A stretch of 64,000 bases of DNA from JACRLW01 sp046349595 (GTDB lineage: Bacteria; Planctomycetota; UBA1135; UBA2386): assembly GCA_046349595.1 (NCBI GenBank), contig JAXMCA010000002.1, forward strand, positions 1,674,001-1,738,000. The letters run 5' to 3'. Position 1 is the first letter of the stretch. Every line of letters starts with the position of its first letter. Shown here piece by piece: positions 25,232 through 33,858 of the stretch. The notes below the pieces were generated by a model, which was not told the origin of the DNA, searched no databases, and saw only the letters and a list, made by a program, of their open reading frames with translations. Made by a program: the position numbers and the translations under genes.

Positions 25232-26938
25232 TCAGTTGCCCAGCGTGAGCTTGAGGCCGTTCGACGTGAGCAGACCCGCGGTGTTCTGGAACGGCGAGAC
25301 CGTGATGCCCTGCGCGTAGAGCGACAGGCCGGCGAGAGAGACGACGTTCGGCACGTGGACCGAGACACTCGCGCTGGGCGGCGTGGCCGGGAGCGGCAGG
25401 GAGGTCTCTCCCGACTGCAGCAGCGTGCAACCGCTCATGCCGATCAGCGACAGGTCGATCGAGGTCCGCGTGAAGCCGAGTCCGACGATCCCGAGCGGGG
25501 TCGGCGACGGCATGTTCGACACCACCATCGTGAAGTTGGAGCCGAGCACCGGGCGCGAACCCACGGCGGCATCCAGCGACAGCGGCGTGCCCGACGCCGA
25601 CAGCGAGAACGGCAGCGAGGTCGAGATGTCGGTGCGGCCCGGATCGACGGCACCGCTGACCCCGGAGTATCCGGCGAGGGCGATGTGGCCCGCGTTCACG
25701 CAGGTCCCGTAGGCGAGGAGCATGCGGCCGTCGGCGAAGAGCTGCGCCTGCGCGGTGATGGGGTTGTTCGATCCGAACTCGGGGACCTGGTCCCAGGTGA
25801 CGACCACGCGACCGGCAGCCTGCTTGAACCACACCGCACCACCCGAGGACGGATCGAGGTCCATCCACATCGGGCACAGGCTCGGCGGGTCGCTGAGGAA
25901 GGTGAAGACGTCGCCGTCGCAGCAGCGGGGGCCGAAGGCCTGCGCCGCGTCGAGCCAGAGGAAACCGTTCGACGCGACGTCGATCGCCGTGGTCTGGCCG
26001 CCGGGGTAGTTGAAGGTGAAGCCCAGGTTCAGCGGGCCGGAGTTCGAGTCGTCGGTCAGGTTGAGGTTCGTTCCGAACACCGTGTCGAAGCAGTTCGAGG
26101 TGCACGCGGCGACCGAGTAGCCGCCTGACACGGGCGTGAACAGGAAGCTCGTGTTGCTGAGGTCGAAGGCGCCGTAGTTGAAGTCCTCGTAGACGACGGG
26201 CGGGCGCGGGCAACCGGAGCCGTAGCGGATCGCGCTCGCGGGATCACAGCCGACGCGGGGCACGACCAGCCAGCCGGTGCCGATCGGAGTGAACTCGAGC
26301 GAACGGGCGGTGAGGTCGAAGGGCTGCGAGAAGAACGGGTCGAAGGCCTCGTAGACCGTCTGGCTCGCGCCCTGCAGGATCGGCGCATTGCTGAGATCGC
26401 TCGCACCCGGATCGGCGGCACCACCACCCGGGGAGACACCGACGATCGCGCCATGGAAGGCATCGTCGGTGTTCGCGTCCCACCAGAAGGTGATCGTGCC
26501 GTTCTGCAGCAACTGCACCTGGAAGGTCATGCCGACCGACCCGCCGTATTCGGGCACTTGGTCCCAGGTGATCACGGCCCGGCCCGGGAAGGTGTTGAAC
26601 CACACCGCGCCGCCGCTGCTCGGGTCGAGATCCATCCACAGCGGATTGATGCTCGCGTTGTCGTTGAGCAGGCCGAACACGTCGCCGTCACAGCAGCGAT
26701 CGAAGTTGGCAGGGTTGCTGAACACCCAGATCGAGCCGTTCGAGGCGACATCGATCGCGGCGGTCGTCGAGCCGGCGAAGGGGAAGTTGAATCCCAGCGG
26801 CAGGTTGTAGGCGACCGAGTCGTCGCTCAATCCCAGGTTGGTGCCGAAGTTGGTCTCGAAACAGGGCGCAGTCTGCGCCAGGAGCGGGCTCGCAGCGCCG
26901 AGCAGGAGTGCGGCGGCGGAGAGGAGTCGACGGGTCAT
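25232..26938 (-). CDS. Secreted protein with two nidogen-like modules and C-terminal beta domain
   Basis: A 568-residue exported protein; the ATG at 26938 gives a signal MTRRLLSAAALLLGAASPLLA. Two homologous modules follow, each starting with a Cys and (N/V)FGTNLxLTDDS, then LGFxFxYPG, IDVASNGxxW, RCCDGDVF, PMWMDLDPSSGGAVWF, and VTWDQVPEFG, which resembles the nidogen-type beta module. The link between modules carries YGSGCPRPPVVYEDF. The last 100 residues are a separate beta domain ending SNGLKLTLGN. Eight or more cysteines suggest disulphides. It is a tandem paralogue of the 27174-28898 gene. Function is unknown; exposure outside the cytoplasm is likely. Confidence 0.82.
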   Translation of the reverse strand: MTRRLLSAAALLLGAASPLLAQTAPCFETNFGTNLGLSDDSVAYNLPLGFNFPFAGSTTAAIDVASNGSIWVFSNPANFDRCCDGDVFGLLNDNASINPLWMDLDPSSGGAVWFNTFPGRAVITWDQVPEYGGSVGMTFQVQLLQNGTITFWWDANTDDAFHGAIVGVSPGGGAADPGASDLSNAPILQGASQTVYEAFDPFFSQPFDLTARSLEFTPIGTGWLVVPRVGCDPASAIRYGSGCPRPPVVYEDFNYGAFDLSNTSFLFTPVSGGYSVAACTSNCFDTVFGTNLNLTDDSNSGPLNLGFTFNYPGGQTTAIDVASNGFLWLDAAQAFGPRCCDGDVFTFLSDPPSLCPMWMDLDPSSGGAVWFKQAAGRVVVTWDQVPEFGSNNPITAQAQLFADGRMLLAYGTCVNAGHIALAGYSGVSGAVDPGRTDISTSLPFSLSASGTPLSLDAAVGSRPVLGSNFTMVVSNMPSPTPLGIVGLGFTRTSIDLSLIGMSGCTLLQSGETSLPLPATPPSASVSVHVPNVVSLAGLSLYAQGITVSPFQNTAGLLTSNGLKLTLGN

Positions 26939-27093
26939 GAGCGGTGTTCCGGTGCGAGAAGAGGCGATGGGCGCGGACAGAGCATCCAACAACATGCTTG
27001 GACGAAGGCAATCGCCGAATGGATCCGGTCTCGGCTCTGGAAGGTCTGATTCCGATCTGCCGATGCGGTCCGGCGTTCGGGATGACGACCGGT

Positions 27094-27140
27094 ACATGCA
27101 ACGGCGCCCCGCGAAGCGATCGCGGGGCGCCGTTGCGTGT
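27094..27140 (-). terminator. Long 20-bp hairpin between the two paralogues
   Basis: Arms 27094-27113 and 27121-27140 pair over 20 bp with a single G-T wobble and loop AAGCGAT (core GCAACGGCGCCCCGCG). It starts 33 nt past the stop of the upstream paralogue in the direction of transcription and has no T-run. It is the longest simple inverted repeat noticed in the window. Confidence 0.6.
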
Positions 27141-27173
27141 CGAAGACCGCGCCGCAGCGCGATCCGGCGAGCC

Positions 27174-28898
27174 TCAGTTGCCGAAGGTCAGGGTGAGACC
27201 GTTGCTGGCGAAGAGGTTGGCGGTGTTGACGCCCGGTGCGACACCGACGCACTGGGAGTTGATGGAGGCGCCGATGATGGTGGGGAGGTTCGGCACCCGG
27301 AACGACGAGGTGCCGGTGGGCAGCGTGAGGCTGACGGGCAGCGAGAACAGGATGTCGGCGTGGAGCGTGCACCCGGTCATGCCGAGGAAGTCGAGGCCGA
27401 TGCCCGGGTTGAGGAAGCCGTAGTTCACGATGGCCATCAGGGTGCTGGCCGGCAGGTCGCTGGCCTCACCGGTGAAGGTGGTGCCGAGCACCGGGCGCGA
27501 CCCGGCGAGGGCGTGGTAGTTCACCGGGGTGCCGCCGGCACCGGTGCTGAAGGGCAGGCTCGCGCTGACGTCACGGTTGCCCGGGTCGACGCTGCCGTTG
27601 CCCTGCGAGTATCCGAACAGCGCAGCGCCGGTGTTGGTGCTGGAGTTGTTGGTCACGCTCTGCCAGTTGACGATGAAGTCGCCGTTCTGGAACAGCTGGA
27701 TCTGCATCGTGTTGGGGCTGGTCGTTCCGAAGGCGTAGACGCCGTTCCAGGTCACGACGGCGCGGCCGGGGAAGGTGTCGAAGTAGATCGTGCCACCGGC
27801 GCTGGGGTTGAAGTCGAACCACAGCGGGCAGAGGCGCGCGGGGTTGGAGAGCAGTTCGGCGACCGAGGGCGAGAAGTCGGCACTGGTCGACGAGCCTGAG
27901 TTCATCCAGATGTAGCCGTTGCTGCACACGTCGATGGTGCTGGTGCTGCCACCGCCGAAGAAGGGCATGGTGAAGCCGAGCGCGAGTCCGGTCGCGAGCG
28001 AGTCGTCGGTCAGAGCGAGAGCGCCGGTGAAGTTGGGCTCCCAGCAGTTGGCGGAGCAGTTCGTGAAGAGGTAGCCGCCGCCCGTATAGATCGCGTGGAT
28101 CGCGGTACCGGAGAGGTCGAAGGCGCTGCCGGGGAAGTCCTCGTACATCGTGGCCGGCTGCGGGCAGCCCTGACCGTAGGTCGCGGTGCGCGCGCAGGGT
28201 GCCGGGACGACGAGGTAGTTCGAACCGGTGGGGATGGCGGCGAAGCCGTTGCCCGCCATGTCGAAGGTGCCAGCGCTGAAGAGCTGGTAGGCGGTGATCG
28301 CCGAGGTCGACAACGGCGCAGTCGAGAAGTCGGTCTGGCCGGGATCTGCGGCGCCGCCACCCTGCGACCAGCCGACCAGCATGGTGTGCGAGAGGTTCAT
28401 CACGCCGGGCGACCAGTAGAAGTCGATCTCACCGGTGTCGGTGAGGGTGATCTGGAAGGTGTTGGAGCCCTGGTTGACGTATTCGGGCACCTGATCCCAG
28501 GTGATGGTGGCGCGGTTGGGCGAGGTGAAGGTGTTGAAGTTCACGCTGCCCGCGCCCGGAGGATACAGGTCCATCCACAGGCCGCAGATCATCGGCAGGG
28601 TGCTGGCGAGCAGCGTTCCGCTCACACCGTTGCAGCACAGCGAGTTGGTGGGCTGAGGGGTCGATGCGGTGCCGAGGTAGACGAAGCCGTTGCTCGACAC
28701 GAAGATCGTGTCGTAGTTGTTGCCGTTGAAGGGGAAGTTGAAGCCGAGGGCCTGGGCCGCGGAGACGGTGTCGTCACCGGCTCCGATGTTGGTGCCCAGA
28801 GGCTGGGTGATGCCGCACTGTGCGGAGAGGAACGCGGAAGATGCAACGAGGCCGGCGACGCTTGCGAGCAGGCGTGCAGCGAGAGGAGCTTGGCGCAT
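27174..28898 (-). CDS. Secreted protein with two nidogen-like modules, paralogue of the next gene
   Basis: A 574-residue exported protein (signal MRQAPLAARLLASVAGLVASSAFLSA). It has the same order as its neighbour: module 1 (GTNIGAGDDT, LGFNFPFNGNNYDTIFVSSN, NSLCCNG, GLWMDLYPPGAG, ITWDQVPEY), linker YGQGCPQPATMYEDF, module 2 (LALTDDSLATGLALGFTMPF, DVCSNGYIWM, LWFDFNPSAGGTIYFDTFPG) and a C-terminal beta domain ending SNGLTLTFGN. The two proteins clearly arose by tandem duplication and have since diverged. The 353-bp region upstream (28899-29251) is divergent with the DUF1294 gene. Confidence 0.82.
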   Translation of the reverse strand: MRQAPLAARLLASVAGLVASSAFLSAQCGITQPLGTNIGAGDDTVSAAQALGFNFPFNGNNYDTIFVSSNGFVYLGTASTPQPTNSLCCNGVSGTLLASTLPMICGLWMDLYPPGAGSVNFNTFTSPNRATITWDQVPEYVNQGSNTFQITLTDTGEIDFYWSPGVMNLSHTMLVGWSQGGGAADPGQTDFSTAPLSTSAITAYQLFSAGTFDMAGNGFAAIPTGSNYLVVPAPCARTATYGQGCPQPATMYEDFPGSAFDLSGTAIHAIYTGGGYLFTNCSANCWEPNFTGALALTDDSLATGLALGFTMPFFGGGSTSTIDVCSNGYIWMNSGSSTSADFSPSVAELLSNPARLCPLWFDFNPSAGGTIYFDTFPGRAVVTWNGVYAFGTTSPNTMQIQLFQNGDFIVNWQSVTNNSSTNTGAALFGYSQGNGSVDPGNRDVSASLPFSTGAGGTPVNYHALAGSRPVLGTTFTGEASDLPASTLMAIVNYGFLNPGIGLDFLGMTGCTLHADILFSLPVSLTLPTGTSSFRVPNLPTIIGASINSQCVGVAPGVNTANLFASNGLTLTFGN

Positions 28899-29251
28899 GG
28901 ACCTACGGAATCCTGTGGAGGCGAAGGAAAGGAAGGTCGGCGACCTCGTGCTGGAGCCGCACGACCCTCGTGGAGAGTCATGCACAGGTTCAGCGCGACC
29001 GGTCCACGCTGTCGTGATCCGCGAGGAGACGACAGCGTCCGACGGCGCATGCGACGTCACGGGAATGGTTCCGCGTTCCGTGACCAGCCGCAGAATCCGT
29101 AACGACTGATCGGTGGATACCCCGCCGCTGCAGAGGTCATCCTGTTTCTGCTCCCGGTGCGTCTCGTGCGCATCCGGCCTTCTCGCCGCGGCAACGACGG
29201 TTCCGTGTCTCAGCGGCGGCTGCCGGCTACTCTGCCGACCGCATCGATCGC
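28899..29251. other. 353-bp divergent intergenic region
   Basis: No gene, repeat or long hairpin was found. It must carry the start signals for the leftward paralogue gene and the rightward DUF1294 gene. The only box noted is TACTCT at 29228-29233, 18 nt before the DUF1294 ATG. Confidence 0.5.
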
Positions 29252-29539
29252 ATGGACCTCGCGCGCTGGATCCTCCTCCTGGTCGCACTGGCCCAGCTCG
29301 TCTCCTTCTCGATGTTCGGGTTGGACAAGCACTTCGCGCGACGAGGCCGCCGTCGCATCCCGGAGTCCTGGCTGTTGGCTTCGGCCTTCCTCTTCGGTCT
29401 CGGCGGTGGCTGGGCCGCCATGTCGGTGTTCCGCCACAAGACGCGCAAGACCAGCTTCCGCTGGAAGATGGTCGCGGTCAGTGTGGTGAACCCGCTCTGG
29501 CTGCTCGTGTGGATGGGTTTGCACGGTGATCTGCGATGA
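29252..29539 (+). CDS. DUF1294 small membrane protein
   Basis: A 95-residue protein matching DUF1294: an N-terminal membrane helix (WILLLVALAQLVSFSMFG), the FGLDKHFARRGRRRIPESWL signature, a Gly-rich second helix (LASAFLFGLGGGWAAM), the conserved RHKTRKTSFRWKM and a third helix. Function of the family is unknown. The stop overlaps the start of the next membrane protein (ATGA), so the two are probably translated together. Confidence 0.85.
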   Translation: MDLARWILLLVALAQLVSFSMFGLDKHFARRGRRRIPESWLLASAFLFGLGGGWAAMSVFRHKTRKTSFRWKMVAVSVVNPLWLLVWMGLHGDLR

Positions 29540-31239
29540 GATTCGGCGCTCCGCACTGGCTCGCGCTGGCTCTCACGTCATCCGTCTTCCTCGCGGCGGA
29601 GGGGTGGCTGGCGGGTCGGGTCGGCCCCGCACTGGACGACGGCTGGATCTACCTGTCCTTCGCGCGAGCTTTCGGTGAAGGCGACTGGTTCTCGTATCCC
29701 GGAGCCGCCGGACCGGCGGGTGCGATCACCGCTCCGCTGTGGTCCTTCGTCCTCGCGATCGGCATGGCCATCGGGGGCGCGAACCCGATCACTGCGAAGG
29801 TGCTCGGCGTGCTGGTCTTCGTGGCCATGGTCGCGGCCGTCGGGCGACTCGCACGCGCGGCGACGGGTGACCCTGCCCTCGCCCGCCTCGCCCAACTCGC
29901 GACGGCGCTGACGCCGCGGCTCGCGTGGGCCAGCCTCTCGGGAATGGAGGCGGGACTCGGCGTGACCCTGGTCGCGTGGGGAATCGCATTGCACCTCGAG
30001 CGTCGCGATCAGAGCACCCGTCGCTGGAGCGTCGCCGCGCTGGTCCTCGCGTTGGCAGGATGGTCCCGCCCGGAGAGCTTCGTGTTCCTGTGGATCGCGG
30101 CACTGCACCGGCGTCGCGCCACCGCGCTCGCGATCGCGGGAGCGATGACCGCGACCTTCCCGCTGTTCCACCTGATCGTCTACGGCTACCCGCTTCCGCT
30201 GCCGTTCTACGCGAAGGCGATCCCCGGCGCGCCGCTCGCGATCCTGCGCAGCGGATCGATGACCGGAGCGGCGCGGGCGGCGATCGTGCAGATCGGACAG
30301 CAGTGCGCCGCCGTGATCGCGATGCTCGGGGCGGGATTGCCGCTGGTCCTCCCGGGTCTGCTCCGAGGATGGTGCCGCGGCCTGAAGCGATGCGACGGCG
30401 TGCCCTTCCTGGTCTTCGCTGGTGCGGGGTTCGTCGCCGCGCGCGGTCTGCTCGGCATGCAGGCGCCGACCTTTCAGCAGGGGCGCTACTTCGTGCAGCT
30501 CGTCCCGCTGTTCTTGGTCGTCGGCTTGCACGGCTTCGATCGGCTGCGCATCAGCCTGACGGTCGCCTTCGCCGTCGTCGCGATGGTCGCGTGCGGCTTC
30601 CTCGTCGATCCTTCGCAGTCTGCGGCGCTGGCGTTCGACTTCATCCGTCGCGAGCCGATGCCGAGCGATCTGCGGCTGCAGCTCGCCTTGTGCTGGGTGC
30701 CCTTCGGCATCGCCGTGCTGCTCGCCACGGTGGGACTGCGCTGGCTCCCGGATTCGCCGACGCGACGCTCCGTGAGGCTGACTCCGGTGCTGGTCGTCTG
30801 GCTCCTGATCGCGGCGGGCTTCGGCGCCGTGCGTCACGGCGAGGGCGTGCGCGACACCTACGCGATCAACGTGGCGATGGCGGAGAACGTGGCCAGGCTC
30901 GTGCCGGAGCGCGAGCTGGTCGCGTGCCACGATCTCGGCGCGCTCGGTTGGTTCGCACGACGCCCTCTCCTCGATCTCGCCGGGCTCGCGAGTTCCGAGG
31001 TCGCGTTCGCTCCGCGCGATGCGAAGGGCAGGATCGACGTCGTCGCGATCCTCGAGCGCCTGCGACCCGGTTGGCTGTGCCTCACCGACGAGATGCTCGA
31101 CAAGCTCAATCCCGACAAGCGCCTCCCGAGCGGGCTCTTGGGTTGGAACGAGCTCGAGGCGGCCCGGGTGACGTCCCACGAGAACGTCACGGTGCTCGGC
31201 GACGCCTATCGCCTGATCCGCCTGACCTGGGCGCGTTGA
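29536..31239 (+). CDS. Polytopic membrane protein, GT-C glycosyltransferase-like
   Basis: A 567-residue protein with about ten hydrophobic segments and a soluble C-terminal tail (from VACHDLGALGWFARRPLLDL). The first extracytoplasmic loop holds DDGWIYLSFARAFGEGD, an acidic pair followed by an aromatic segment, as in GT-C (GT39/GT83/ArnT-like) enzymes that use polyprenyl-phosphate sugars. A WSRPE segment lies in a middle loop. Donor and acceptor cannot be named. It follows the DUF1294 gene with a 4-bp overlap and converges on the parvulin gene; the two opposing stop codons form a short 4-bp hairpin at 31237-31249. Confidence 0.75.
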   Translation: MRFGAPHWLALALTSSVFLAAEGWLAGRVGPALDDGWIYLSFARAFGEGDWFSYPGAAGPAGAITAPLWSFVLAIGMAIGGANPITAKVLGVLVFVAMVAAVGRLARAATGDPALARLAQLATALTPRLAWASLSGMEAGLGVTLVAWGIALHLERRDQSTRRWSVAALVLALAGWSRPESFVFLWIAALHRRRATALAIAGAMTATFPLFHLIVYGYPLPLPFYAKAIPGAPLAILRSGSMTGAARAAIVQIGQQCAAVIAMLGAGLPLVLPGLLRGWCRGLKRCDGVPFLVFAGAGFVAARGLLGMQAPTFQQGRYFVQLVPLFLVVGLHGFDRLRISLTVAFAVVAMVACGFLVDPSQSAALAFDFIRREPMPSDLRLQLALCWVPFGIAVLLATVGLRWLPDSPTRRSVRLTPVLVVWLLIAAGFGAVRHGEGVRDTYAINVAMAENVARLVPERELVACHDLGALGWFARRPLLDLAGLASSEVAFAPRDAKGRIDVVAILERLRPGWLCLTDEMLDKLNPDKRLPSGLLGWNELEAARVTSHENVTVLGDAYRLIRLTWAR

Positions 31240-31246
31240 GTCCGGC

Positions 31247-32344
31247 TCAGTACCACAACGTGGTCCCGAAGCGCCGTCGCAGGTCGAACAACAGGTCCTC
31301 CTGCGCGATTCGTCGCATGGTCGCCGCCACGTCGGCTTTGATCCGATCGCCGAACACCACGTAGTAGAGGTGGCGATAGCCGATGCGTTTGACGATGTGC
31401 ACGCCGTACGGCGACTCGAAGGGGTCCGAGATCTGCCCGTCCTTCAGGTTCCATGCGGTCCTGCAGATCGCCGCGGGCAGGCGCTGATCGAAGCGCTTCA
31501 CGCCATCGAGACGACCGCCTTCGCGCGCCGTGCGATGGTCGTCCGACATCAGGCGCGCGACCTCCTCGAAGTTGGAGCCGTCGGCGAGGAGACGCGCGCG
31601 GATGTCGGCGAGCTTGGCCAACGATGCTTCGCGGTCCTTGCCGGTCTTCAGCTCGAGGGTGCGCGGATCGCGCGTCTCGACGAAGATCTGCGCGAGGGTC
31701 ACGACGCCGCCGAAGTACTGCGGGTGATCCTCATAGAACTCGCGGATCTTGCCACCGGCATCGAGTGGGGTCTCCGGGACCAGCACGTCGAGCCAGCCCT
31801 GCACTTCGGTGCGGAGTCCTTCGTCGCGCTGGTAGTCCGTCAGCAGGAGATTGACGCGCTCCTGCGTGAGTTCGAGCGGGCTGCCCTGCTGTGCACGCTG
31901 GTCCTGGTAGGTCTTCATCCAGGCCTCGAAGTCCTGCTTGAGGGGTTCACCGAGCTGTTCGCGGACCTTCTCGAAGTCGAGTTCGCGCGCGGCCGCTTCG
32001 ATCTCGAGCGACTTGACGTCGGCGAACGCGCGGACCCACTCGGCGACCTTCGGGCTCTGCAGGTAGCCGAGTCCCGCGGGGGTGTCCATCAGCTTCAGCA
32101 TCCCCGGGTAGTGTCGCTCGGCGATGTGGGTCAGGAGGTCGCGCAACGTGAAGTCGCGACCGGCGACACTGCAGACACGACGCCCGGCGTCCTTCGGCCA
32201 GCTCAGCTTCTGCGCGGGGGCCGTTTCCTGATCCTTCTGCTGCGCCGTCGCCGTGGTCTTGGTCTCGTCGGTCTGAGCCACGAGCGCGCCCGCGCCGAGC
32301 GCGATGCAGAGGGCGGGCACGATCAAGTCGGTTGTTCGGTTCAT
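31247..32344 (-). CDS. Exported parvulin-type peptidyl-prolyl isomerase
   Basis: A 365-residue protein with a signal peptide (DLIVPALCIALGAGALVA), an acidic/Gln-rich linker, and an N-terminal helical region (residues 60-200) like the chaperone part of SurA/PrsA. A rotamase domain at about residues 210-335 shows VTLAQIFVETRDP, FEEVARLMSDDHRTAREGGRL, and GQISDPFESPYGVHIVKRIG. The family folds or escorts exported proteins by proline isomerisation. The large number of exported proteins in this window gives it plausible clients. It is divergent from the galactokinase-like gene. Confidence 0.87.
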   Translation of the reverse strand: MNRTTDLIVPALCIALGAGALVAQTDETKTTATAQQKDQETAPAQKLSWPKDAGRRVCSVAGRDFTLRDLLTHIAERHYPGMLKLMDTPAGLGYLQSPKVAEWVRAFADVKSLEIEAAARELDFEKVREQLGEPLKQDFEAWMKTYQDQRAQQGSPLELTQERVNLLLTDYQRDEGLRTEVQGWLDVLVPETPLDAGGKIREFYEDHPQYFGGVVTLAQIFVETRDPRTLELKTGKDREASLAKLADIRARLLADGSNFEEVARLMSDDHRTAREGGRLDGVKRFDQRLPAAICRTAWNLKDGQISDPFESPYGVHIVKRIGYRHLYYVVFGDRIKADVAATMRRIAQEDLLFDLRRRFGTTLWY

Positions 32345-32392
32345 CCTGTCGACGCGCTCGCGCGCGCACGCTGTTGCCGAGCGGACGAGGGG

Positions 32393-32398
32393 TATAGC
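32393..32398 (+). promoter_or_regulatory. Possible -10 element of the galactokinase-like gene
   Basis: TATAGC (in GGTATAGCAT) lies 24 nt upstream of the ATG at 32423. It is one of the most AT-rich spots in the gap; no -35 with normal spacing was seen. Confidence 0.35.
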
Positions 32399-32422
32399 AT
32401 CCGACCCCGCCCCACGTCACAG

Positions 32423-33607
32423 ATGTCCGGATCCGTCGCGCTGCCCCCCGTCGTCGAGCAGATCCTCGACCGCTTCCGTGCGCGATTCCAAGGTCCGGCG
32501 CCCGCCGTCTTCTTCGCGCCGGGACGGGTCAACCTGATCGGTGCCCACCTAGACTACAGCGGTGGAGACGTGCTCCCCGTCACCGTCGACCTCGGCGTCT
32601 ACGGCGCCGTGCGGATCCGCGACGACGACCTGGTCCGTGTGGCGAGCATCGACCAGTCCCTGGAAGTCGAGGCGCGCCTGTCCGAACTCGGCGACACGCG
32701 GCGACCCGAACACGCATGGGCCACCTATCCCTTCGGCGTGCTGCGCATGCTGAGGGATCGGATGCCGGCGCGCGGCTTCGATGCCGTCTACGGGGGCGAC
32801 CTGCCGATGGCGTCGGGGATGTCGTCCTCCGCCGCGATCGAGGTGGCGACGGCCTTCGCACTGGATCAGCTCCACGGCCTGGGCCTCGGCAATCTGGAGA
32901 TCGCCCTCATCTGCCACGCCGCGGAGACGCGCTACGTCGGCGTGCAGTGCGGCATCATGGACCAGTTCGCGTCGGCGCTCGGACGAGCCGGCCACGCGTT
33001 GCTCCTGCACTGCAGCAGCCAGCGACACGAGCACGTCGAGATCCACGGTCGTGGCTTCCAGATCCTGCTGATGGACACGAAGAAGCCGCGCACGCTGGCG
33101 AGCGTCGGCTTCAACGAGCGCGTCCGTGAGTGCGCCGAAGCCCTGGCGATCCTGCGGGCGCATGCCCGACCGCTCGAGTACCTAGCCCAGTACACCGAGC
33201 AGGATCTGTCCCGCTCTGCACCGGCTCTGCACGGTGTGCTCCTGCGACGCGCGCGCCACGTGGTGACCGAGATGGTGCGCATCGCGCGCGGCGTGGCTGC
33301 CCTTCGCGCCGGGGACATCGTGGCATTCGGGGCCGCGATCTCGCAGAGCCACGAGTCGACCGCGAAGGACTACGACGTTTCCTGCGCCGAACTCGACGCC
33401 ATCACGGCCTCGGCGCGTCGTCTTCCCGGCGTCTTCGGCGCGCGTCTGACTGGCGCCGGTTTCGGCGGTTGCGCGATCGCCCTGATCGAATCGGGTTCCG
33501 CACCGCGGCTCACCGGACCGATCGGCGACGACTTCCGCCGCCGCTTCGGTGTCGAGCCGGGGTTCCGCGTGCTGACCGCGGGCGGCGGTCCGCGTCGCGT
33601 GTCCTGA
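32423..33607 (+). CDS. Galactokinase-like GHMP sugar kinase
   Basis: A 394-residue GHMP kinase of galactokinase length. Motif 1 is APGRVNLIGAHLDYSGG (32-48). Motif 2, the phosphate loop, is LPMASGMSSSAAIE (127-140). The catalytic Asp is D180 in QCGIMDQF, and motif 3 is RLTGAGFGGCAIALI. In galactokinases motif 1 reads GEHTDY and its Glu contacts the sugar 6-OH; here that residue is Ala (A41), while His42 and Asp44 remain. It therefore phosphorylates galactose or a related sugar such as a pentose or deoxysugar. No Leloir-pathway partner is adjacent. The next 250 bp hold only a short leader ORF. Confidence 0.83.
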   Translation: MSGSVALPPVVEQILDRFRARFQGPAPAVFFAPGRVNLIGAHLDYSGGDVLPVTVDLGVYGAVRIRDDDLVRVASIDQSLEVEARLSELGDTRRPEHAWATYPFGVLRMLRDRMPARGFDAVYGGDLPMASGMSSSAAIEVATAFALDQLHGLGLGNLEIALICHAAETRYVGVQCGIMDQFASALGRAGHALLLHCSSQRHEHVEIHGRGFQILLMDTKKPRTLASVGFNERVRECAEALAILRAHARPLEYLAQYTEQDLSRSAPALHGVLLRRARHVVTEMVRIARGVAALRAGDIVAFGAAISQSHESTAKDYDVSCAELDAITASARRLPGVFGARLTGAGFGGCAIALIESGSAPRLTGPIGDDFRRRFGVEPGFRVLTAGGGPRRVS

Positions 33608-33834
33608 ACGTCGCACCGTCTCCGATCGGGACCGGTCGCGCTGTCGACTTCTGCGACGACACCGGGGCTCGCGCATCGATCTCGTCGATTCTCGCAGCAG
33701 GATCGTCGGTCTCCGCGATCCGGAGCGTGGGCGAGTCGATCAACCGGCTGCACAGAGGCACCTCCCGGAAGGAAGTGCGGTGCCGGACCGGATCGGGATG
33801 CGCGCAGGGCGCCTGTCGAACCCGGAGGAATCTC

Positions 33835-33858
33835 GTGACGCGATTGGGGGGGGAGTGA
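33835..33858 (+). other. Seven-codon leader ORF with Shine-Dalgarno site and G8 tract
   Basis: A clear GGAGG (33824-33828) sits 6 nt before GTG at 33835. The ORF reads V-T-R-L-G-G-E and its TGA overlaps the ATG of the DUF4388 gene (TGATG). It contains a run of eight G (33846-33853). One additional G would put this GTG in frame with the downstream protein. Either a coupling leader, a slippage site or an assembly error is possible. Confidence 0.45.

Noticed and set aside
33762..33786. GGCACC / GGTGCC inverted pair upstream of the DUF4388 leader
   Set aside because: Only 6 bp with a long loop; not distinguishable from chance in this composition.
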